Source: Perkinsus olseni (lineage: Eukaryota > Perkinsozoa > Perkinsida > Perkinsidae). From it: DNA of 54,140 nucleotides. Position 1 is the stretch's first letter. Each line of letters begins with the position of its first letter. Shown here piece after piece: positions 28,527 through 39,900 of the stretch. The stretch lies in NCBI GenBank assembly GCA_013115135.1, contig JABANP010000366.1, positions 1 through 54,140 of the forward strand, in the 5' to 3' direction. A program made the position numbers and the translations under genes. The notes beneath the pieces were generated by a model that was given only the letters and a program-made list of their open reading frames with translations, had not been told where the DNA came from and searched no databases.

Positions 28527-31500
28527 ATGGCGCAAGCTGATAAAGTATCTAACACGAAACTTCTGCGTGCCACCCCTCCCCGACTGCGGGTGGACTTCGC
28601 GATCGCCATGATGTGCATCTTTACCGACTTCCTCGGTGACAATTTGTTGGCCCCCACTTACGAGCTCTTTATAAGGGAGCACGGTATCCCAGGTGAGGGC
28701 CGCTCCGGGTTCGGAACCGCCAGTCTATTCACGAGTGTCAGGTATGGGCTTCGGCCTTGCCGTGTCGATTCTCACGATGTCATTCATCTTTTGGGAGATG
28801 CTTCGGCTCGGCTATCATGGGGCCTGTTTCTGATCACGCTGGTCGCTGGAACACGATAATGGTTTGCTCGCTGTTAACTGCCTTTGGATTTTTGTTACAA
28901 GTAATCCTCACACTTAGAGGCCGACGCTCTCGAGTTCATCGGTCTACCTCTCTCTGTTTCAGGCGCTGTCGTGGAGTTTCTGGTCCCTCGTCGGCTTCCG
29001 GTTTTCTCACGGGCTTCGTTGGCGGAACAAGAGTTGTTATCATTGTGTGAGTGTACATGTATGTGGTTGAAGCGTCCGCCCTGTCCCACAGCTAGATGAG
29101 ATTCCTGGCCCCCAGCAGTGCTATTCAATAGGCGCTAGCTGTCGATTTGAATGATAGGATAATCGCATCATCGTTCGTTACCGTCTTCTTCCTCACTACT
29201 GTAGTCTCCTGCCATTCTAGGTACATTACTGACTGGATGACCGAGCGGTACATGCTCACTTTTTGGATGTCCTTTATTCCCATTGTCTCCAGTGTCTCTT
29301 CATTCGCTGGCCCATTTCTCGGAGGAATAGTCGCTCAGGTAGTGGCCCGGTGTACCGTAGGAGCCTCGCCCGTTCTAGGGAGCGTCTTCTCAGGCGGACC
29401 AATCTCATCCCTTAAACCCGGCTTACGCCGGCTTCGCCTTGAACGCGACGAGCTTTCTCCTGGTTCTGTTATTCATGAGGAAGTCTCCGAAGGATGCAGG
29501 GCTGCGTCTCTGTACGTCCAAGAAAAACGAAGTATCTTCTAGCGCGGCTTCGACACCAAGCAGCGCCTTCGGTCCTCTGGTCGAGTGGTAAGATACCAGC
29601 CGCATACCTGGAGCAGGTGATTGCAGTAGTCTCTGCTCTCAGGAAAGCCGTTCTTCTCTGGTTCTTAGTCTGTGGCCTATCCAGTGCAGGAACCCAAGGG
29701 TGGTCCGTCCTCCTTGTGACGATCCAAAGAGAGCTGGGCCTATCCAGTCTCGTGGTTGGATCTATCAGTGGATGGTGCGGTCTGATGATCATAAGTAGGG
29801 CTGACAACCCCCTTTGAGTATACTAGCTATACGACTGCCTTCTGTGTCTGTGTCTGCTACAAGAGTATCATCGTCCTTTCAGCCGGTCAGCTGCTGGTCC
29901 TCCCCACCCTCTTCCATCGACTCAAGTTCTCTGAAGGCGCTGTGGTCGTCTTCGGCTTCGCACTATCCCCGAGTATCATTATCCTTGGTTTCGTCGCTGA
30001 CTTGTGGGCGACAGTTGCAATCGGCTCCCTATTCTCCTTGGGCGTCCCCTTGATCATGACGATGGGCTTCGCAGTAGGAAGGGGAATAAGCGTCTCCTCG
30101 TTGTATTCCAATGATTATAAATCCGATATCGGTAGGCCTCGTCGTTTCACATATTGAACGGCGTTTGATAGTCATGGTGCTCCCCAAATCATGGGTGTCC
30201 AAGCCTTCTTGAGGTCAGGGGCTCTCGGATTTTGAAGGTAACTCCGAAATTGCTGAGACACCTGAGAATAATTTCGCTGAAATGGCAATGCAGTCGGTAT
30301 AAGGGACCGATTTCGTAGCTTTCGTGCGGTGATCATGCTGTGGTCGTTCACTCTGTCTAACTATCACGTGGCCTGCCTCAGATCTTCTCAAGGCTCTGCG
30401 ACCCGTCGAGAAAGAGCTTCATCGTCGGCCTTCTCGCACTCGATGTCAACATCTTCAAAGTTGTTTCCATTCTCTTGTCGGGAATCCTGTATGATATCGA
30501 TAAATGGATACCCTATGTTATGGTGAGTTGTCTCGTGCCTCTCGAGCTAGTATGAACTCACTTCACGTCTTTGATGGCGTCTTCCACCGGGTGATGGCGA
30601 TCGGCAGCCAGTCGAACGAGTCGCTCCTAGCATGCGATGAATCGACTCGTCTGTGTTCAGCAATTCTGCCTGGTTATCGTTGGTATAGTCGCGGGATTCG
30701 CGATAATGAAGGTCATGCCCAAGGCATTAAGAAGAAGGAGTCGCGTGAAGGTCATCCTGGCGGCCACCGAAGCGAGCAGATCTCGTGTAAATGGAAACAT
30801 TGAGAAGAGAGTAAGGGTGCTGACAGGTCGACCCACTGGTCCGCGACTGGAGTGGCATAGTGTTGAGATGATAATAGAGATATTTTCTTTCGATGCCTCG
30901 CCCAATATTCCGCTTGAGCTAGGGCGGGGAAGCCCTCTCAAAATCTCGTCAGAGCCTCATTTCGCATGCTCCTGGGGGCGCTTGCGATCAAACAAGTCCG
31001 ATCTCCCTTCAGCGATTCCTCAAAGACCGTCTAGGCTTCGGGAACGAGGAGAGTCAAGGTGACGTCTTAGCGTTACCGTCAGGGAGTGCCTCCAAAGAGG
31101 AGATCGACGCGATCCTGGACTGGATCAAATATTGCTTCTTTCTACCGCCGAAGATGTTCTCGGAGAGCAAGGGGGTAAGATGATTTCTCGAGTAGAGCAC
31201 TCCAGTTTCGGAATGAAGCGTTCGGCAAGCAACTGTTTGCCGCGTAAGGTCAGGACTTGAAATGATTCTGAAGGACCAGTGGAAGGATCAGTGAGAAACA
31301 CATTTTGCCTTTCACAGCATCGGCCCTGAGGAAGGCCGCGTTCGACTGGTGAAGAAAGCGAGAACGGGTGAGTCGCGGTGAAACCTTTTCACCGCGCATC
31401 ACCCGTTCACCCGTGGTGAAAGAGGCGAGGAACACGGCTTAGCTTGACAGTGTCGAGTCGACATGAATACTCTTTTCTGGTACCTTCCATTATGAGGCCT

Positions 31501-32281
31501 TATAAGGAGGCACGAGAAAGCCCTCCCGCACGGAGGTCGTCAACGCCGCTCTCGAGTCTTGTATTGGATCGCGATTAAATTTCTTATTTGTCACCGCTGA
31601 ATCGTTCAGGATATCGTACCAGACTTGGTGAAGTCCCTTCTCGGGAGATGGACCACCACTATGCTTGAACAGCATGGTTACGTGAATTGGTATGAATGCG
31701 ATAGAGAGATCGTGATGCTACTGGAAGCAGGTGACGTGGCACCTACGAAGTCCTATGTGTCTTGAGGGTTCTGTTCTTGCAGGCTTCCCTCAGCTACGCC
31801 TAGAGCCCCAGCATATGAGAATTATGCGCCTTGAAGATTTCTATAGGGCGGTGCTGCACCACTCGGCCGCGTGCGAGGCCTATGCGGACTCGCAGGCTTC
31901 GTCTGCCCAGGAGAACGGTGAGAAGTCCTGCTGGCCGATACGATCGCTAGCGGTTTCATGTCAGTTCCGGAGTATCTCACCATTGCGATTTCGAAGCTAT
32001 CTCGTCCACCTCGTCAAGCATCCACTCTCGCAATGCGAGTAAACTTCGGTCGGTGGCTGAGCCGCTTCTTGAACAAGAGAGGATATCAATCTTGGCCGGG
32101 CTGGTTCTCCGATGGTCGAGTGCTCCACGTTGTGTTGAGGAGCACATTCCCTCCCCTCAACCGGAAAAAGGGGGCTGCTCTGCGGAGCCTCGCGGTTCTT
32201 TCTGCCGCTAGTAGAGCGGAGGAGGAGGGATTGAGTTCCGATACACCCGGTGGATTGCGTCTGAGGAAACATTTGGCGTAG
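28527..32281 (+). CDS. Transporter E: MFS permease with C-terminal extension (one frame break)
   Basis: Groups with A, B and C although it lies between the divergent copies D and F. ATG 28527 opens MAQADKVSNTKLL. All exons are recognisable, including SDHAGRWN, VFSRLCDPS-like IFSRLCDPSRK, the basic stretch, both GRW/GY/W motifs and STFPPLNRKK; TAG ends at 32281. Exon 2 has one extra T in the run 28789-28792 compared with A-C, which would cut the protein after the second helix. The exon read before the shift is SFIF and after it GRCFGS. The C-terminal sequence GGLRLRKHLA is shared with A. The intron before the DIVPDL exon is expanded to about 430 bases and holds a hairpin. Confidence 0.76.
31362..31408. 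repeat. Compound hairpin in intron of transporter E
   Basis: Outer arms GAACGGGTGA/TCACCCGTTC and inner arms GCGGTGAA/TTCACCGC are separated by three-base bulges on each side, with a five-base loop. Both arms pair perfectly. Confidence 0.75.
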
Positions 32282-33425
32282 CTCAATGGCTGTCTCACGG
32301 ATCATCCATGGAGCTTGGCGACTCCTGATCATCATGTCATCTCTTTCGATGCTCGTTTTGTTGCATGAGAAGCCTATGCTAGACAGAAGAATAATACTGG
32401 CTTTTCTCCATCATTTCATTTAGTGTGCCAATCATCATTGCCGTTTTGTTTTCATCTGCCGGCGAGGGTTGAACGAGCAGGACGTTAGTCCTTCCTCAGT
32501 GTCTTCACGGCAGTTCGCAGCTTCATCGGTTTGGGCACAGTATAGTTCGGATTTCCGATGATTGGTGTTGCCTTTGCGCTTGTGTCAATCGCTCGCGCGC
32601 ACTTCGCTGGTTGCTTGCGTTTGTGTGAGGGGCCGTCGCGGCGGCTATCTCATCTCCAGTCGGATCTCGTGAAACTACGGACGTGTATTGTGGAACTTCC
32701 GCGGCGTGAGTAACATCAATTTGGGATATGAGAAAGTTGCGCGGAGGCACCTTCCTCAGAAAGAAGCCCTCTACGATCTGGTGGATTCCAGGTGCTCTCT
32801 TTGGAGTTGCTGATTTTTCGGGAGGTCCCGGCGCTCCATTCGGTCCTCAAGCCGTACGAGGGTCGCCACTAAAGTGATTGCTTCCGTCAGTAGCCACAAA
32901 TGAATCTCCTGAGTATCGCATCATGAACCAAGCCTTTCGGGGCTCCTGCCTTTTGGGGCTTCACCAGGATGGCACGCAGGTCCATAGCGGATGAACGCAG
33001 CTATAATTCGGGCCCTGGGGAGCTGCTGTCTCCTTTTGTGACGGACCCCCGACTAATCACAAGAAGGGACACCGTTGGTGGCACGGACCGATTCGCTCCC
33101 CGAGGCTTGGCCAGGACGAGCTTGGTATTATCGGCGCTAAAATAGCACCCGTGCGGTTCGAACCGGCGACCGATGGTTGTAGATGTCGATGCGCTACGTC
33201 GCGGCTCTGCTGTACGACACAGAAGGTGTCCCCCTCGGCACGCCTCCGATCGAGCCGAGACCTACTCTCGGAGGAACCTGCTAGGAACTGACGCTGTGTG
33301 GGACATACCTCGACTGTGAGTGCATGGGGATAAGCCACATAGTGGCAGCGAGAACTAGTCACAGCAACCGAGAGTGATATCAATCCTTCACTTGTAGGTT
33401 AGTTTCTTCTGTTCATCGTCCCTGT
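32282..33425. other. Intergenic region between transporters E and F
   Basis: About 1.1 kb with no protein gene recognised. It contains a tRNA-like remnant on the minus strand at 33144-33211. Confidence 0.45.
33144..33211 (-). other. tRNA-like remnant
   Basis: On the minus strand, a B-box-like GGTTCGAACC sits at the right distance before a 3' end TGCT that pairs with AGCA 68 bases upstream. GTAGCGC resembles a D arm. The anticodon stem does not form and only four acceptor pairs match, so this is at most a decayed tRNA or a tRNA-derived element. Confidence 0.3.
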
Positions 33426-36400
33426 ATGTCCCGAGAAACAGAAGATACGGGACGAAGCTGCGGCATCCGTTCTTTCGAACCCCGAAGAAAACCCGCATGG
33501 ACCTCCTCATCTGCTTGGGTTGTGTCTTCGCAGATTTTCTCGGGGACAATCTGCTATCCCCTTCCTACGATAGCTTTATCTCCGAAAAGGGCCCCGCGAG
33601 TAAGTCGGACGCACCGCCACCTCTATCCTCCCACATCGTGTGGCATGCAATCAGCCCTATCGTCGTTCTTTTGATCAGACCTGGAATTCGGAATGGCCAC
33701 TTCCCTAATCACGTTGGCGTATATTCTGGGAAGAGCCCTCTCTGGATCCATTCTGGGCAGCATCTCTGACTTCGTTGGCCGCTGGAATATCATCGTGCTC
33801 TGCACTTTCCTAACTTCTGTTGGTTTCCTCTTGCAAGTGAGCTCCGACTCACCTTCTCAATCTAGCGATCTACTATGACCATGCCCTCAGGCACTGGCAT
33901 GGGATTACTGGTCTCTCATTGGGTTCCGCCTCTTCACAGGACTGGTCGGTGGCACTCGTCCTGTTGTCTCAGTGTAAGCTCGGGTGAAGCGTAACAGTAG
34001 AGGCTTCGCAGGATACGCTTGCCTCGTCAGGTACATATCTGATTGGGTAAAAGCTCCGGACATGCTCACCTTCTGGATGTCCCTGATGCCAGTGGCATCG
34101 AGCCTTGCTTCCTTTGTTGGCCCTCTGCTCGGTGGTATTGTCGTGCAGGTAGGGGGAGGGCCAGCAGGCGAGTAATCTGTCGTGCACGAGGATCTCGCAG
34201 GCTGATGCGTTAGGAGTTGGTTCGAGTCATTGCGTCTCTACTACGTTCAGGCCGACACATCGGAGCCATTGAACTCGGCCTACGTTGGATTCGTCCTGAA
34301 CTTCGCAGGATTCCTCTTGGTATTCTTCTATGCGGATAAATCTCCGCGTGACATAAGCGAAAACTTGAGCCCTGCGAAGCTGGTTGCAGTCATCCGGGGC
34401 AAAGCGTGTGAGAAGACCCCAGTGAAGGGCGAGGAGAACGATCCCGAATCGATGAGGACGCCGGGCCCGCTCGTCGAATGGTAATAAATGGGGATAACTG
34501 TGGCTTGCTAAGCCAGGCTGGTCTTACCTTACCTCGCCTTAGTCCAATTGGCTCCTCGTTCGCCGATAGTGTTGTCATCAGGTCTGGTATAATTCCCTTC
34601 ATTATGGCGTGTGGCTTCGTCAACATGGGGACTCAAGGTTGGTCCGTCCTCCTTGTGACAATGCAGCAAGACATCGGATTCTCTAGTCTTGCTATGGGAC
34701 TTATCAGTGGCTGGTGCGGGGTCTGGATCATGGGTAAGCCGAGAAGCTGCACCCTTGTCGTGACGGCCGTGCCGTTCGCTTGTTGTTTACCTCGTATTCT
34801 TTTCAGTGGGTCAATTGGCCTTCCTGCCATTCGCCGTGAACAGGCTGCACTGGACCATGGCGACTCTCATGGTGTTCGGCTTTGCGATCTCCACGTGTAT
34901 CATAGTACCACCTTTCGCCGAGAACATCTGGGTTATATGCGCCGTTGGTGCCATTTTCTCCGGTGGCCTGCCTCTGGCTAATCTGGGTGCCTTCACAGTA
35001 AGTTGCAAGCTCCCTCTTCCTCAGCCTTCAGGTATCTCGTCATTTTACAGATGTTCCCACGCCTTTGCGATGTGGCAGTTAAGGGGCGTGTGATGGGCCT
35101 TACTTCGGTTTGCTCCAATATCTCCAAGTGCGTGTCCATCTTGCTCTGTGGTGTCCTCTATGATGTGAAGAAGTGGATACCTTACGCGATGGTGAGCTCC
35201 GTCCATTCTCCACAGTCTGGTTCCTAGCGGCTCGCCTGCGGAGCACTTGTCATGTGATGTTAGTTACTCGCTGTGATGATCCTCGGAGTTATCACTGGCC
35301 TCGTACAGACTCGTCTCCTGCCCAAGGCTTTGGACCACCGACGCCGCATGAATCTTGCTATAGCTGCTGCAAGAACTAGCAGGAGCCGAAACAACAAGAG
35401 TGATCTGTGGCTGAAGGTAGGCTGCTCGCCGCCCACAGTTCAACCCACGGTCTGCAGTCCTCAAGCGCTTCCCTCGCCTCCGGGAAACCAGGGACTTGAC
35501 TTAGTTCTCTATAGCTCTGTTCTGATCCGGATGCTACGGCTCGTGACGGCGTGGATGCTTGGCAGTTGTTTCGCTTTTAGCGCGGCCTAAATGATCGCTT
35601 CGCCTTTCGACGCTTTGGAAGAACAACGGTACTACTATCTTGCGCCCTTCGGAGCCGTCACCGTAGCGGATATGGACGAGCTGTTGGAGCTGTCCAAGAA
35701 GGGCACGGACCGCATGCCACGGCTGTGCTTCCCAAGCAAAGCAGTAAGTACTCCTGGCAGGAGGGGGCCTCTGCTTTTAGCGGTTCTCAGGTGATCATAC
35801 CGGACATCATGAAATTCCATCTTGGTTGTTGGACCACAAAAATGCTGGATGCACACGGCTACCTCAACTGGGACGCGTGCCCGAAGGAAATCGAGATGCT
35901 CCTCGAGAACGGTATGTTCCAGCAGCTTCTGCTACCCTCTCCTGACTCCTTTCACTGGCTTGTTCGGATAGCCTGTGTTCGTTATCTCGGTCGACAGTCG
36001 ACGTCCATGTGAACTTCTCCTCAGGGTTCCCGTCGATCGAAGGGGGTGCAGGTTCGAGTTCGGACGCACGCCTGATTGCCTTCTATAACGTCGAGCTGGC
36101 GCATGAAGCAGCATGCAAGGCTTACAATGGAGACGCCTCCGGTTCCAATTGCCCAGGTGAGCGCTACTTCACCGATACTCCTTTTTAATCCGACGCTCGG
36201 AATTAGAATTCATAATATCACGTTCATCATTCAGGCAGCGTTAGGTCTCGATACACGTTCAAAATCAAGGAGTAGTGACGGGGTTTTCTGGCTGCCTCTT
36301 CGCGTGCTACTCAATTGTCGATAGTCAGCTCTCTTCTCTTCAGTTCCCGATTGGATATCCAAGGCTGTGTTCAAGCTTCGACAAAAGCCGGCCGAAGCGC

Positions 36401-36642
36401 CACTGCCGGGCCGTAGACTCGAGTTTGGCCGGAAGCTCAGCGATTTCCTGGTTCGACACGGCCATATCAACTGGGCCGGTCAGTTCGAGAAGGGTCTACT
36501 GTATCATGTCCTGTTGCGAAATACTTTCCCGCCATTGAAGCCTGATGCCCAGCGAGCTATTCGAAGCATGGCAGTGCTGGCGTCCGGGACAAGTGCGAAG
36601 CGAAGATCTCTCGACCATTCTGATGTTACCTCAGCAAATTGA
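33426..36642 (+). CDS. Transporter F: divergent MFS permease with C-terminal extension (frame breaks)
   Basis: Most distant copy, closest to D. The helix with FADFLGDNLLSPSY is in a frame without a good ATG. ATG 33426 aligns with the start of D (MSRETEDTG against MSTARQSTS) but is out of frame with it, so one base is missing or extra before 33461. Exon 2 has SDFVGRWN; a later exon reads MFPRLCDVAVKGRVMG. The extension begins RGLNDRFAF, then needs an extra C (35608) skipped to continue as DALEEQRYY, exactly as in D. Motifs LGCWTTKML..HGYLNW and FGRKLSDFL.RHGHINWAGQF are present, then NTFPPLK; TGA ends at 36642. If F is real, translation might instead begin at an upstream exon or at ATG 33497. 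Confidence 0.72.
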
Positions 36643-36924
36643 TACTTACGATCGTTACTCCCCATCCACCAGTGCTTCCGGTTTCGGATGCAACGGCTCC
36701 GGGGAAGCCAATTCCTTCTTGTTAAGAAGCCCTATTTGTGCTCTTCTACTGCTGTCCATACTTATTCAGCCCGCTTAATCTTCTTCCGTTCCGCTGCTCG
36801 CTGTTGTGTCTTTCGCATGTCAATTGACCACGGGGCGTGAGCCTTCCAAAGTGAAATAGTTTCATAGAGGCCCCCGTAGAACTCGAATGTTCGAGCGCAG
36901 AGTCGGTTCCTTGCCACCCCAACG

Positions 36925-39900
36925 ATGTCTTCGCATGGGCCAGTCCACACGGCAGATGGTGATGATGGCGATCTCTACCAGCGCTTAGTGCTCCGGCGAA
37001 ACTTGGTCAGCCCTGGACCATAGATAACTTAAGCATGGCCTTCCACTGTTAGGTCGAGGAACTGGTAGCTGACTTTATCGGTGGCTTCAAGGGTGACTAT
37101 GTGGAAGCGATCGAAATGGAATTTTGCAGGTTAAACATTCAATAATCACCTGTCTTCTTTCTGCCTGCTGGTCCCTCGACCGGGCTCCCCCATTGTTGAA
37201 TTGGCGTGATTAGGTTATCTCGGGAGACTGAGATGAGCCATCGTGGGGAGCTGTCAATCTCTGCTGACCAATTTCACGGAGTGAGAAGTCTTCCGGGCCT
37301 ACGTTCACCTAGCTCGTTGACAACGAGCCGCTGCATGGTCAGATTGTTCGAGGTTTGCTTCGCTACGATGGAGACAGCGGTCTCAGCTCAGAGGACATCG
37401 AACTAGCTAAAACTGTCGCAGCAGCGAGACTGACAGAGGTGCGGCGTAAAGGCGATGCAAATGCTTCCGTTTTCAACTGTCGCCCTGCCGAGAGCTCCCT
37501 TCTCTATTGCCCTTTGAACCTTTCATGCTTCGACTATGCGCATGGCCCCATGCCTGCTCACTCTGGTCAGGATAGCGACCCCGCTAGCACCGGTCGAATT
37601 GTGTGGAGCAAGTTCCTAGATTACGTGATAGCCGCTGACGAGGTGCCATCATCCACTTGATGATTCTCGCTACGTCAGTTGGTCGCATTTCCTGCAGGTA
37701 CTACACATGCAGGCAAATCGGTCTTCGTTAGCGCACGAATTTCGCCCATCTCAGCTCAATCATGCTGCCTCGGCGTAAGTCGAATTCTTCTGTTGCAGTT
37801 CTGCTCGCTTTCGACCATCGATGTGTAGTTACAAGCCCCTCGATGGGAAAGCAGTATTTCATCAAATAATGGTCCACCCTGGCGCAGCTCTGTCAACAAA
37901 GAAGCACCTCGTTATATTGGAAGAAAACTCCCGTGTGTCGTGGACAGTGAAGTTGGCGGCCGTCGCGAGAGGCTCGTGTTTTTGTTAGGCGTTTTTCATG
38001 TACACTCCACCACTACCGGGATGAGAGACAGACGCCTTGGAGAGATCATATCGTCGCAGAGTCACTCGAAGGAAGTAAGGTTACACCACGAACCGCGTAC
38101 GCGGATGGCTACTCGCGCGCAGTTCTCGGTGTGACCCCTGGTGGAGCTTCAGCCGCGTTCGGACCTGATTCGGTTGCATACGTTTTTGCCTCGAACGCTT
38201 CTCCAAGTCTCAGGGCAAGAGCAATCCTCGTGGCGTGTCGAACTACGCGTAGATAATGAGGAGTTCAGGTCCTGGCTGCATGTATGCTGCGGTGGCCGTC
38301 CAGGTCTGGCGAGGACGACTCCAATGGTCGAGTCCTCCTCATCACTAGTGGTCTAGATAAGACATTGAGGTGGGGCACCGTTCTTCACTGTGGGAGTGTT
38401 GCCCCAGGAATGTCCTTCCGGCAGGTTCTGGGATGAAAACTTCACCAGAATCAAGATATGGGAGTTTCCCAAAACGTACATTGGCTCGCTGTGTTGGGCT
38501 GCTCAAAGGCACACTTTGTTCGGGGCGGATCATTTCGGGGACTGTGTCTATCAGTGGACCATCGCTTCATGGACAGAAGTGAGTTATTCACTGGACGAGC
38601 TCTAACCGGACGCTGAAGAGTCGGAGTGCCTAGCACTCCCACACTAGCTGGATCGCAGTTACGCACCCAGGAGACACCCACCACTCTGAGGCGAATTCAT
38701 GCTGACTCGGCAGCACATAGTTCGACTATCAATCGAATTCTATGGATCGATCGTCTGGAAGCCATTGTTACTGCGGGGATGGACAAGTAGGCGGCTGATC
38801 GAGGCTCTGGGTGACCATGGCTCTCAGAAAGATCATTCTATGGGACACGATACAATGTCGAACTCTGTACGAGTTGAGCGATGCGCATACCAAGGGTGTC
38901 ATGCATTTGGCGTACAGTGATGCGTCATGTAAGAAGCCATAGGGCGTCTGCTCTCGTGAGGAACTACATTGACTGAAACATACCCGATGCAGGATTCGAA
39001 CCTACGACCATCTGCTCCGTAGGCAGACATTCTATCCAGCTGAACTAATCGGGCGTCGAGATGGTTGTGTAATTTACATCTACTGATACGCCATTCGAAG
39101 ACAGCTCGCCAAATAACGACTCACACTCGCTGCTTGCATGTTGGTTAATACCCGATGCAGGATTCGAACCTACGACCATCTGCTCCGTAGGCAGACATTC
39201 TATCCAGCTGAACTAATCGGGCGTTGTCTCTAAATTTACACAGGCCGTCCAGTCCACCGCATAAACCGTAGTTCAGGCACTCTGGTCAGCGCTGGTTTCG
39301 ACAGCGCAATACACCTCTGGGATGCTCTGACCGGGGTCAGGTGAGCTCCACCTACCGCGAGAGTTTTGATAGGAGGCATGTCGCTTAGGATGGGAAGCTT
39401 GGAAGGCCACAGCTGCGCCGTCACAGCTCTTGAAGTAGGCTGCCGCTGTGCTTGGAATGCACCGCCAAGTTTTTCCAGGTCATCGACTCCCCGAGTCACC
39501 ACTCAGGTCGAGAGTGCGGCAACGATGACGCTCAGTGTCTGAGTGCTGATATGGGCGGCACTGTGGGGAGCCTTTCAAGATGCTTCATTCAGAAGCAGTT
39601 GTATTGGTCAGGTAAGGTTGTGGAATATCGGTGGACGTCAGTGCCTCCAGTCGTTCAACGCGGCGCATGGCTTGCTGAAAGGCGTGGACGATGGGCCTGT
39701 TGACCCTCGGTGCCTGGTGTTCATCACGCCTGATCTAGTCGCCATCGTAAGGAACGTCGACGGCTTGGGTGCTCATGTATACAGTAACTTCCACACGGTG
39801 ATAATAGCGTCCACTGATCAGGCAGGACGACGTCTCTTGTTCTTCTGCCGGGACGAGACCCGCTTGTCAGCTACTTGCGACGCTCCACTCCCTCCACAGG

